Assembly (NCBI GenBank): GCA_036676235.1
Contig: JAKFDI010000010.1
Location: 186,001 to 250,000 of the forward strand
DNA: 64,000 bases
DNA from: JAKFDI01 sp036676235
Lineage (GTDB): Bacteria > Pseudomonadota > Gammaproteobacteria > Burkholderiales > Burkholderiaceae_C
Direction: 5' to 3'
A program made the translations under genes and the position numbers. Of this stretch, positions 17,556-25,197 are shown piece after piece. Under the pieces are notes generated by a model. The model had not been told where the DNA came from. It saw only the letters and a program-made list of their open reading frames with translations, and ran no database searches. Every line of letters starts with the position of its first letter. Position 1 is the first letter of the stretch.

Positions 17556-18353
17556 GTGAACGCAGCCGATGCCGCGGCCGTGGCGCTCGAGGCCGACGAT
17601 CTCGAGCGTCGTTTCGGCGGCCTGCGGCGGCTCTACGGCGAGGCCGGCTACGAACGCCTGCGCACGGCCCACGTCGCCGTCGTCGGGCTCGGCGGCGTCG
17701 GCTCCTGGGCGGTGGAAGCGCTCGCGCGAAGCGGCGTTGCGCGGCTCACGCTGATCGATCTCGATCACGTGGCCGAGTCCAACATCAACCGGCAGATCCA
17801 GGCGCTCGGCGCAAGCCTCGGCAAGGCCAAGACGCAGGCGCTGGCCGAGCGCGTGGCCGACATTCATCCCGGCTGCGTGGTCGAGCAGATCGAGGAGTTC
17901 GTCGACGAGACCAACTGGCCCGCGCTGATCGGCGCTCGGCGTCTGGACGGGCTCATCGACGCCTGCGACCAGGTGCGCGCCAAGGCGGCTCTGGCTGCAT
18001 GGGCGGTGCGCACCGGCACCGCGTTCGTCGGCTCAGGGGCCGCAGGCGGCAAGCAGCGTGCGCAAGCCGTGGAGCTGGATGATCTGTCGTGCGTCACCCA
18101 CGATCCCTTGCTTGCTTCGGTGCGACAACGGCTGCGCAAGGAACACGGCGCACCGCGCAACGGCACGATGAACGTTGCCTGCGTGTTCTCGCGCGAGCCG
18201 GTGAAGACGCCGCAGGAGGCCTGCCGCATCGATGGCAGCCTGAACTGCCACGGCTACGGTTCGAGCGTGGCCGTCACGGCGACCTTCGGCATGGTGGCCG
18301 CGGGCGAAATGTTGCGCCGGCTCAGCATGCAACGGCGCGAAACCGTTGTCTGA
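17556..18353 (+). CDS. tcdA: tRNA threonylcarbamoyladenosine dehydratase
   Basis: E1/ThiF-like enzyme that cyclises t6A37 of tRNAs to ct6A using ATP. The 265-residue protein contains the adenylation motif VVGLGGVGSWAVEALARSG, LIDLDHVAESNINRQ and the later GYGSSVAVTATFGMVAAG segment of the TcdA/CsdL group. The start is GTG at 17556, seven bases after cpoB. The next genes are two lysine tRNAs, which belong to the ANN-decoding set that carries t6A. Confidence 0.93.
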   Translation: MNAADAAAVALEADDLERRFGGLRRLYGEAGYERLRTAHVAVVGLGGVGSWAVEALARSGVARLTLIDLDHVAESNINRQIQALGASLGKAKTQALAERVADIHPGCVVEQIEEFVDETNWPALIGARRLDGLIDACDQVRAKAALAAWAVRTGTAFVGSGAAGGKQRAQAVELDDLSCVTHDPLLASVRQRLRKEHGAPRNGTMNVACVFSREPVKTPQEACRIDGSLNCHGYGSSVAVTATFGMVAAGEMLRRLSMQRRETVV

Positions 18354-18360
18354 AACGCGC

Positions 18361-18366
18361 TATACT
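18361..18366 (+). promoter_or_regulatory. Candidate -10 box of the tRNA-Lys operon
   Basis: TATACT, a strong sigma-70 -10 match, starts 18 bases before the first tRNA and just after the tcdA stop. Position fits a stable-RNA promoter. The -35 region (about 18338-18343) is poor, so only the -10 is visible. Confidence 0.5.
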
Positions 18367-18378
18367 GTTAGGCTTACT

Positions 18379-18454
18379 GGGTTGTTAGCTCAGTCGGTAG
18401 AGCACCGGACTTTTAATCCGATGGTCGCAGGTTCGATCCCTGCACAACCCACCA
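18379..18454 (+). tRNA. tRNA-Lys (anticodon UUU)
   Basis: A 76-nt cloverleaf with encoded CCA. The acceptor stem GGGTTGT pairs with ACAACCC, the D arm is AGCTCAGTCGGTAGAGC, the anticodon loop CTTTTAA gives UUU, and the T loop contains GTTCGATCC. It decodes AAA and, by wobble, AAG. Confidence 0.97.
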
Positions 18455-18484
18455 GACGACGCTAGCAACAGCAAGATCGAATTG

Positions 18485-18560
18485 GGGCTCTTAGCTCAGT
18501 TGGTAGAGCAGCGGACTCTTAATCCGTAGGTCGAGTGTTCGAGTCACTCAGGGCCCACCA
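18485..18560 (+). tRNA. tRNA-Lys (anticodon CUU)
   Basis: A 76-nt cloverleaf with encoded CCA, 30 bases downstream of the first. The acceptor GGGCTCT pairs with AGGGCCC using one T-G wobble; starting one base earlier breaks the stem, so 18485 was chosen. The anticodon loop CTCTTAA gives CUU, which reads AAG only, a useful isoacceptor in a high-GC genome where AAG is preferred. Confidence 0.96.
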
Positions 18561-18567
18561 AGACAGA

Positions 18568-18602
18568 ACGGGTTACCGGCGAAAGTCGGTAACCCGTTTT
18601 TC
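18568..18602 (+). terminator. Intrinsic terminator of the tRNA-Lys operon
   Basis: ACGGGTTACCG and CGGTAACCCGT form a perfect 11-bp stem around an 8-nt loop, directly followed by a run of T residues. It lies eight bases after the second tRNA. Confidence 0.9.
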
Positions 18603-18646
18603 ATGCGCGCGCCGCAAGCGCAGCAGAAGGCGAAAGGGCGAAAGAC

Positions 18647-19459
18647 TCAGGCGCCCATCATTCGCGCCAGCCATTCGCGCAACGCCATCGTCACGCGCCG
18701 ATGGCCGCTGCTGGTCGGCAGCCAATCGAACATCGGCGCCTCGGCGCGTGCAGCCAGGCCCATCGGGGCGGCCTCGATCGTGATGCCGGTCTTCTGTGCC
18801 GCCTCCTCGAACGCATGCCGCGCGCGCGGCATGTGCACGCCGTGCGTGACGATGAGCACGTGCTCGATGCCAGCACGCTGCAGCAGCGGCAGCGTGAGGC
18901 GGGCGTTCTCGCGCGTGTCGCGCGAACGATCCTCGGTCCAGCGCAGCGGCAGCTTGAACTCCTGCGCGGCCACGCGCGCGGCGGCCTGCGCCTCGGGCAG
19001 GCCCGGCCCGGCGGCCCAGCCGGCGCCGCCGGTGAAACCGACGCCGATGCCGGTCTCGCGCCCGAGCCACAGGCCGTAGCGCAGGCGCTCGAGCGACGGC
19101 CAGCGCAGGTTGGACACGCCGTACTCCGGCGCGTAGGGCTCGAGGCCGCCGCCGAGCACGATGATGGCCGTCTGCGCCTTGTTCTGGCTGTCTGCCTTCA
19201 GCGCCGCGATGCGGTCGAGGCTGAGAGCCGGCGGCACGCGCACCAGCTTCTGCTCCAGAAAGCGGCCGACGCCGGTGCAGTGGGTGAGCCACAGCCCCAC
19301 CACGCTCAGCACGATCAGGAACCAGCCGAGCCCGCGGCGCGGCAGGATGAGGCGCGCGCCGACGAGCAGCAGCACGAGGAAGGGTACGGGCGGCAGGACG
19401 AGTGCCGTGAGAACCGGCTTCCACGCCTGGATGCCCAGCAGTTCAAACAGGCCGTTCAC
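18647..19459 (-). CDS. ElyC/SanA/YdcF family (DUF218) membrane protein
   Basis: A 270-residue inner-membrane protein with two N-terminal hydrophobic helices (about residues 14-34 and 43-62) and a DUF218 domain: AIIVLGGGLEPYAPEYG, FTGGAGWAAGP, EDRSRDTRENA and VLIVTHGVHMPRA. ElyC, a relative with the same topology, affects use of the undecaprenyl carrier in peptidoglycan and ECA synthesis. The start is GTG at 19459 because a clear GGAGGG lies seven bases upstream; the open frame continues further without family resemblance. The exact role is unknown. Confidence 0.85.
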   Translation of the reverse strand: MNGLFELLGIQAWKPVLTALVLPPVPFLVLLLVGARLILPRRGLGWFLIVLSVVGLWLTHCTGVGRFLEQKLVRVPPALSLDRIAALKADSQNKAQTAIIVLGGGLEPYAPEYGVSNLRWPSLERLRYGLWLGRETGIGVGFTGGAGWAAGPGLPEAQAAARVAAQEFKLPLRWTEDRSRDTRENARLTLPLLQRAGIEHVLIVTHGVHMPRARHAFEEAAQKTGITIEAAPMGLAARAEAPMFDWLPTSSGHRRVTMALREWLARMMGA

Positions 19460-19694
19460 GCGAGTCCCTCCGACGATGCCGCGTTGTTGTGGATGCCCCG
19501 TGAAGCGGGCTCGAAGAAGGCGGGTGCGGCGCTGCTCGTTCTTCGTGAGCGGCGATTGTGCCGAAGGCGTCTCGGAGTGGCACACAGCGCGCGCGTTGCG
19601 CCGTTCCTGGCCGCCGGACAAGCCCTGAGCCGATGGCTGCGCCGCACGCCCATACTGCGCAGTCGCCCCGACTCCTCAGCAGGAACCACCTCCG

Positions 19695-21824
19695 ATGCGC
19701 ATTCCGATTGCCGCGGCTTCCGCACCGTCGCTCGCCGTACTGATTGCCGCCGCACTCGCCAGTTCGGGCGACGCATGGGCACAGGACAGCCCCGAAGCGA
19801 CGCTCGACACCGTGGTGATCAGTGCGCAGCGCAGCCGGCAGAGCAGCTTCGACGCGCCCGCAGCGATCTCGACCGTCACGCGCGAAACGATCGAGCTGGC
19901 CGGCCCGCAGGTGAACCTGTCCGAAGCGCTGAACCGGCTGCCCGGCATCACCGTGCTAAACCGGCAGAACTACGCGCAGGACCTGCAGATGTCGATCCGC
20001 GGCTTCGGCTCGCGCGCCACCTTCGGCATTCGCGGCGTGCGGCTCATCGTCGATGGCATCCCCGCGACGATGCCCGACGGCCAAGGCCAGGCCTCGACCG
20101 TCGTGCTGTCGTCGGCCGGCCGCATCGAGGTGCTGCGCGGCCCGCTCGCGCAGCTCTACGGCAACGCGGCCGGTGGCGTGGTGCAGGTGTTCACCGAAGA
20201 CGACGCGCTGCGGCCGACTGCCACGTTCAGCACCTCGGCCGGCCCCTACGGGCAGATGCGGCTTGGCACCAAGTTCAGCACCAGCACACCGGGTTGGGGA
20301 CTGACCGTCGACGGCTCGCATTTCCGCACCGACGGCTACCGGCCGCACAGCGATGCGCAGCGCGGGCAGCTCAACGCGCGCTGGCAGGCCGCGCTCACGC
20401 CGCAGACCGACCTGCGCGTGGTGCTGAACGCGCTCGACCAGCCGATCTCGCACGACCCTGGCGGCCTCACGCGCGCCGCCTGGGAAGCCGACCCGCGCCA
20501 GACCCAGCCCGGCGCGATCGCCCAGGACGCGCGCAAGAGCGTGCGCCAGCAGCAGCTCGGCGCGGTGCTGGAGCATCGGCTGTCGGAGCGCACCGAGCTC
20601 ACGGGCCGCGTGTATGCGGGCGCGCGCGATCTCGACAACGCGCTGTCGATTCCGCGCGACGCGCCCCCGCAGGAAGCGAACGGGGGCATGGTTCAGCTCG
20701 ACCGTGTGTATCAGGGCGCTGCATTCCAGGTCACCCATAGCGGCCGGATGGACGCTGACCGCGGGTGGCGCATGACGGCTGGGATCGAGATCGACCGCAT
20801 GCGCGAAGTTCGCAAGGGATTTCGCAATGAAGCCGGAGTGCAAGGCGATCTTCGGCGAGACCAGCGCGACACGGTGAGCAACCGCGACGCCTTCGCACAA
20901 CTCGCAATCGACGTGGTTGCCGATTGGACTGTGACGGCAGGCGCTCGCGCGAGCCGGGTAAGTTTTCGTTCGGCGGACCGATTCCTAGGCAATGGCGACG
21001 ACAGCGGTAGCGCCGAGTACGACGCCCTCAATCCTGTACTGGGCATTGCCTGGCGTACCACACCCGCTCTGAATCTATACGCCAACTTCGGGCGCGGGTT
21101 CGAGACTCCAACGTTCTCCGAGCTGGCCTATCGTTCGGTGGACAGTGGCAGCGGGCTCAACACCGAACTGAACGCCTCGCGCAGCCGCCATGCCGAGGTC
21201 GGCATGAAATGGAAGCTCTCGCCGACGCAGCGCCTGGACGTCGCGCTGTTCGACATTCGCACCAGCGACGAGATCGTCGTCGCGGACAGCAGGGGCGGAC
21301 GCTCTAGCTACAAGAACGTTGGGCGCACGACACGCCGCGGCGTCGAGTTCTCGCACACGGCAAAGCTCGGCGAGAGCGTGCAGTCGACTGTCAGCTTGAG
21401 CGCGATGCGCGTGCGCTTCGCCGATCCGTTCGTGAGCGGCAGCGGTGCGAGCGCCGTCACCGTGCCTGCGGGCAACCGTATTCCCGGCACGCCGGAGCGC
21501 ACGCTGTTCGCCGAACTCGCCTGGGCGCCCAAGCATGCGTGGAGCGGGTTCAACGCGGCGGTGGAGGTGGTGCATCGCGGCAAGCTCTACGTCAACGACG
21601 TGAACGATGACGCCGCGCCGGCGGCCACGGTGGTCAACCTGCGCGCGGCGCTGTCGCAGCAGGTAGGCCACTGGCACTTCAGCGAACTGCTGCGGATCGA
21701 GAACGCCGGCGACCGCAAGTACGCCGGCTCGGTGATCGTCAACGACGGCAACGATCGCTATTTCGAGCCGGCCTTGCCGCGCCACTGGCTGCTGGGCGTG
21801 ACGGCGCGCTACGAGTTCCGCTGA
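19695..21824 (+). CDS. TonB-dependent outer-membrane receptor
   Basis: Outer-membrane beta-barrel transporter of 709 residues. The signal peptide ends in AWA before QDSPEATLDTVVISAQR, which includes a TonB-box-like stretch. The plug domain has LNRLPGITVLNRQN, MSIRGFGSRATFGIRGVRL and IEVLRGPLAQLYGNAAGGVVQVFT, and the protein ends in a terminal beta strand finishing with Phe-Arg (TARYEFR). Ligand is not evident; siderophore or ferric-citrate-like uptake is possible. No Fur box was found upstream in 19460-19694. Codon use between about 20690 and 21130 looks less GC-biased than the rest. Confidence 0.88.
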   Translation: MRIPIAAASAPSLAVLIAAALASSGDAWAQDSPEATLDTVVISAQRSRQSSFDAPAAISTVTRETIELAGPQVNLSEALNRLPGITVLNRQNYAQDLQMSIRGFGSRATFGIRGVRLIVDGIPATMPDGQGQASTVVLSSAGRIEVLRGPLAQLYGNAAGGVVQVFTEDDALRPTATFSTSAGPYGQMRLGTKFSTSTPGWGLTVDGSHFRTDGYRPHSDAQRGQLNARWQAALTPQTDLRVVLNALDQPISHDPGGLTRAAWEADPRQTQPGAIAQDARKSVRQQQLGAVLEHRLSERTELTGRVYAGARDLDNALSIPRDAPPQEANGGMVQLDRVYQGAAFQVTHSGRMDADRGWRMTAGIEIDRMREVRKGFRNEAGVQGDLRRDQRDTVSNRDAFAQLAIDVVADWTVTAGARASRVSFRSADRFLGNGDDSGSAEYDALNPVLGIAWRTTPALNLYANFGRGFETPTFSELAYRSVDSGSGLNTELNASRSRHAEVGMKWKLSPTQRLDVALFDIRTSDEIVVADSRGGRSSYKNVGRTTRRGVEFSHTAKLGESVQSTVSLSAMRVRFADPFVSGSGASAVTVPAGNRIPGTPERTLFAELAWAPKHAWSGFNAAVEVVHRGKLYVNDVNDDAAPAATVVNLRAALSQQVGHWHFSELLRIENAGDRKYAGSVIVNDGNDRYFEPALPRHWLLGVTARYEFR

Positions 21825-21911
21825 GTCGCGTCACCGCCGACCCCGGCGGCGGCCCGGAAAGCGCGCTGTCAGCACAATGGCGCCTTCGTCGATCAACCGC
21901 AGGAGCCCACC

Positions 21912-22448
21912 ATGACCACAGCCACCGAAACCATCACCCTCGGCGGCGGCTGCTTCTGGTGCACGGAAGCGGTGTTCGAGCGCGTCGACGGCGTCACCGC
22001 CGTGGAGTCGGGCTACAGCAACGGCCACGTGCCCCACCCGAGCTACGAGCAGGTGTGCGGCGGCGACACGGGCCACAACGAAGTGGTGCGCGTGAGCTTC
22101 GATCCGGCGCGCATCACGCTGCGCGAAGTGCTCGAGATCTTCTTCACCGTGCACGACGCCACGCAGCTCAATCGGCAGGGCAACGACGTCGGCACGCAGT
22201 ACCGCTCGGGCATCTACTTTCACGACGAGGACCAGCAGCGCACCGCGCGCGCGGTGATCGACGAGGTGAACGCGGCCGCCGGAAACCGCGTGGTGACCGA
22301 GCTGCTGCCCGAGACCAACTACTCGCGCGCCGAGGACTATCACCAGCACTATTTCGCCAACCATCCGAACCAAGGCTATTGCGCGATGGTGGTCGCGCCG
22401 AAGGTGGAGAAGTTCCGCAAGACCTTCGCGGACCGCGTGAAGCACTGA
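21912..22448 (+). CDS. msrA: Peptide-methionine (S)-S-oxide reductase MsrA
   Basis: Repairs methionine-S-sulfoxide in proteins. The 178-residue protein has GGGCFWC, with the catalytic Cys14 and a second Cys17, followed by GYSNGHVPHPSYEQVCGGDTGHNEVV and YRSGIYFHDEDQ, the substrate pocket of MsrA. A GGAG lies ten bases upstream of the ATG. No msrB gene is adjacent. It stands alone between two receptor genes. Confidence 0.96.
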   Translation: MTTATETITLGGGCFWCTEAVFERVDGVTAVESGYSNGHVPHPSYEQVCGGDTGHNEVVRVSFDPARITLREVLEIFFTVHDATQLNRQGNDVGTQYRSGIYFHDEDQQRTARAVIDEVNAAAGNRVVTELLPETNYSRAEDYHQHYFANHPNQGYCAMVVAPKVEKFRKTFADRVKH

Positions 22449-22560
22449 TGGAAGGTGAGCGCGAGGGCGCTTCGATACCTCAGCGCGATCGGGTTTCATG
22501 GATCGATCTGTCTCGCGCCGCGCGGTTGATATGCTTCGCGCCCTGCCCGTCCCGCACCCA

Positions 22561-22938
22561 ATGATCTTCGCCTCCCGTCCACGCCGCACCCGTGCCGCGT
22601 TCACCGCCGCGTTGCTCGCGGCGATGTTGCTGCTGCAGTGGTTCGGGCTGGCGCACCGGGTGGCCCATGCGCCGCAACTGGCAGCGGTTCACGCCGTCGA
22701 GCCGCAGTCGGCCCACACTGGCCAGCACAGCGTCTTCGACGCGCTGTTCGGCTCGCACCACAGCGACGCCGACTGCCAACTCTTCGATCAACTCTCGCAC
22801 GCGGACACGGTGGTGTCTGTCCTGCCGCCCCTGATGCCGGCCCTGCCGCCGCTTGCCCCGCCGCAGGTGCATGAGAGCTGGCACCTCGCCGCGCAGTCGG
22901 CGGGCTATCTCGCACGCGGGCCGCCCCCGTTCGCCTGA
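22561..22938 (+). CDS. Small His-rich secreted protein, DUF2946-like
   Basis: A 125-residue protein with one N-terminal hydrophobic segment (AFTAALLAAMLLLQWFGLA) followed by a His-rich region (HRVAHA, HTGQH, SHHSDADC, DQLSHAD) and a Pro-rich tail. The pattern resembles DUF2946 proteins, which often precede metal-related outer-membrane receptors. The ATG at 22561 starts the signal segment; an in-frame ATG at 22498 would add 21 polar residues. It is directly upstream of the ZnuD-like receptor gene. A metal-binding or signalling role is inferred only from His content and position. Confidence 0.65.
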   Translation: MIFASRPRRTRAAFTAALLAAMLLLQWFGLAHRVAHAPQLAAVHAVEPQSAHTGQHSVFDALFGSHHSDADCQLFDQLSHADTVVSVLPPLMPALPPLAPPQVHESWHLAAQSAGYLARGPPPFA

Positions 22939-23052
22939 AGCACGGGCCGCACGCGCGGCCCGAATCCTCTCTGGCCGCCGCGCGCGGCCAATCTGTGGCG
23001 CCGGGTCGATGCACGACCCGCGCGGCCACGTCTGCTTCGGTGCGAACCTTCC

Positions 23053-25101
23053 ATGAACACTGCTTCTTCGCTGCAGCGCAATGCGCTTGCGCTTTCGATC
23101 TCCTTCATCTGTGCCTCCCCGGTCCTGGCCCAGGACTCGCCGTCCACGCCGGTGACGCAGTTGCCGCCCATCGTCGTCACCGGCAATCCGCTGCGCAGCG
23201 AGCAACTCGCCGTGCCGGCCTCGGTGCTGTCAGGCGATGCGCTGCTGCTGCGCCGCGGCAGCTCGCTGGGCGAGACGCTCAACGGCCTGCCGGGCGTCTC
23301 GGCCAGCTATTTCGGCCCCAACGCCAGCCGCCCGGTGATCCGCGGCCTCGACGGCGACCGCGTGCGCGTGCTGAGCAACGGCGCCGCATCGCTCGATGCC
23401 TCTAGCCTGAGCTTCGACCACGCCGTGCCCATCGATCCGCTCGTGATCGAGCGCATCGAGGTGCTGCGCGGGCCGGCGGCGCTGATGTACGGCGGCAGCG
23501 CCATCGGCGGCGTCGTGAACGCGCTCGACAACCGGTTTCCGAAAGACCGGCTGAACGGCGTGAGCGGCTCGGCCGAAGCGCGCCTCGGCGGTGCCGCACG
23601 CGAGCGCGGCGGCGCAGCGCTGGTGGAGGCGGGCAACGGTCGCTTCGCCGTGCATGCCGATGTCTTCGGCCGCAACACCGACGACCAGCGCGTGCCGCGC
23701 TTCGTGCCCGTCGAGGACGGCACTGCGCTGCCCGAGGCCACGCGCATCCACAACTCGGCCGCTCGCACGCGCGGCGGGGCGCTGGGCGCGTCGACCTTCT
23801 TCGACGGCGGCTACCTCGGCATCGCCGCGGACACCTACGACAGCCGCTACGGCATCACCGCCGAGCCCGATGTCCTCATCCGCATGAAGCGCGATCACCT
23901 CGCGCTCGCGGGCGAGGTGGGCGATCTCGCCGGGCCGATCCGGCGCGTGCGGGCGCAATTGGGCGACACGCGCTACCGGCACGAGGAAGTGGAGGGCAGC
24001 GGCGAGATCGGCACCACGTTCCGCGTGGACGGCACCGAGCTGCGGCTCGAAGCCGAGCAGGTGCCGCTCGGGCCGCTGCGCGGCGTGTTCGGCATGCAGT
24101 GGGAAGACCAGGAGTTCTCGGCGCTCGGCGAAGAAGCCTTCGTGCCTGCCACGCGCACGCGCCGCCATGCGTTGTTTGCGATGGAGGAGATGGATTGGGC
24201 CGGCGGGCGGCTCGGCGCCGGGTTGCGCATCGAGCAAGCCCGCGTGGCCTCGGCGGGCGATGCGGACGCGACGGCGCCGCAATTCGGCCCGGCGGCGGAG
24301 CGCCGCTTCACCTTGCGCAGCGCGTCGCTGTCCAACCTTGCGAAGCTGTCGCCGCAGTGGTCGCTGTCCGGCGCTTTCAGCGTCACCGAGCGCGCACCGA
24401 CCTCGTTCGAGCTCTTCGCCAACGGCGCGCATGCGGCCACCGCCGCCTACGAGCGCGGCGACCCGTCGCTCCAGCCCGAGCGCGGCACCCAGCTCGACGT
24501 GGCACTGCAGTGGAAGGCGGCCGACAGCGAACTGCGCCTCGGTGCCTATGCGGCGCGCTTCGACCGCTTCATCTCGCTCGAGGCCAGCGGCCGCAGCATC
24601 GACCTGCCCGGCGAGGGCGGCGGCATCGAAAGCTTGCCCGAGTACGTATTCCGCCCCGTGCGCGCGCGGCTGTGGGGCGCCGAGGTCGAAGGCCGGCACC
24701 GCCTGCGGGCGGGCGCGTGGGCCTTCGTGCTGTCGGGCAAGCTCGATCTGGCGCGCGCCACCAATGCCGACACCGGCCAGCCGCTGCCGCGCATCGCCCC
24801 GCTGCGCACGACGCTGGCGCTGGAGGCGCAGCGCGACCTCTGGACCGCGCGCGCCGAGATCGACCACGCGGCGCGGCAGTCGCGCGTGCCGGCAGGCGAC
24901 ACCGCAACCGCCGGCTACACGCTCGCCAACCTCTCGCTGCGCCGGCGGTTCCGGGCGGGCGCGGCCGATGGGCTGTGGTTCATCCGGGCCGACAACATCG
25001 GCAACACGCTCGCCTACAGCGCCTCGACCGTGCAGACCTTGCGTGCGCTATCACCGCTTCCGGCGCGCGCGCTCAAGACCGGGGTTCGTCTCGACTTCTG
25101 A
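23053..25101 (+). CDS. ZnuD-like TonB-dependent receptor
   Basis: Outer-membrane receptor of 682 residues resembling ZnuD-type zinc receptors. The signal peptide ends VLAQ, then PIVVTGNPL provides a TonB-box-like stretch. The plug has LGETLNGLPGVSASYFGPNASRPVIRG, DGDRVRVLSNGA, LSFDHAVPIDPLVIERIEVLRGPAALMYGGSAIGGVVN; this layout matches the ZnuD group better than siderophore receptors. The C terminus ends in TGVRLDF. The preceding gene encodes a His-rich secreted protein. Zinc is inferred from subfamily resemblance; no Zur box was recognised in 22939-23052. Confidence 0.85.
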   Translation: MNTASSLQRNALALSISFICASPVLAQDSPSTPVTQLPPIVVTGNPLRSEQLAVPASVLSGDALLLRRGSSLGETLNGLPGVSASYFGPNASRPVIRGLDGDRVRVLSNGAASLDASSLSFDHAVPIDPLVIERIEVLRGPAALMYGGSAIGGVVNALDNRFPKDRLNGVSGSAEARLGGAARERGGAALVEAGNGRFAVHADVFGRNTDDQRVPRFVPVEDGTALPEATRIHNSAARTRGGALGASTFFDGGYLGIAADTYDSRYGITAEPDVLIRMKRDHLALAGEVGDLAGPIRRVRAQLGDTRYRHEEVEGSGEIGTTFRVDGTELRLEAEQVPLGPLRGVFGMQWEDQEFSALGEEAFVPATRTRRHALFAMEEMDWAGGRLGAGLRIEQARVASAGDADATAPQFGPAAERRFTLRSASLSNLAKLSPQWSLSGAFSVTERAPTSFELFANGAHAATAAYERGDPSLQPERGTQLDVALQWKAADSELRLGAYAARFDRFISLEASGRSIDLPGEGGGIESLPEYVFRPVRARLWGAEVEGRHRLRAGAWAFVLSGKLDLARATNADTGQPLPRIAPLRTTLALEAQRDLWTARAEIDHAARQSRVPAGDTATAGYTLANLSLRRRFRAGAADGLWFIRADNIGNTLAYSASTVQTLRALSPLPARALKTGVRLDF

Positions 25102-25197
25102 AGGCACGGGCCGTCGATAAACTGCGCCGCGCGACGGGTGCCCGGCAGAAGGCACCCGCGGGAGGCCGGCACGAGATGCCGCACGGCGGGGGAATCG

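Noticed and set aside
19460..19694. A Fur box or metal-regulator site before the first receptor gene.
   Set aside because: No sequence close to a Fur palindrome was found in the gap.
19695..20900. Overlapping frames inside the first TonB-dependent receptor.
   Set aside because: The frame with signal peptide, plug and barrel motifs explains the region; the others have no features.
22944..22961. GGGCCGC/GCGGCCC hairpin after the His-rich gene as a terminator.
   Set aside because: No T run follows (GAATCCTCTCT), so termination is not supported; it may just be GC-rich spacer.
25135..25158. Perfect 8-bp hairpin in the histidine-kinase leader as a riboswitch or attenuator.
   Set aside because: A single short stem without a conserved riboswitch core or competing structure is not enough.
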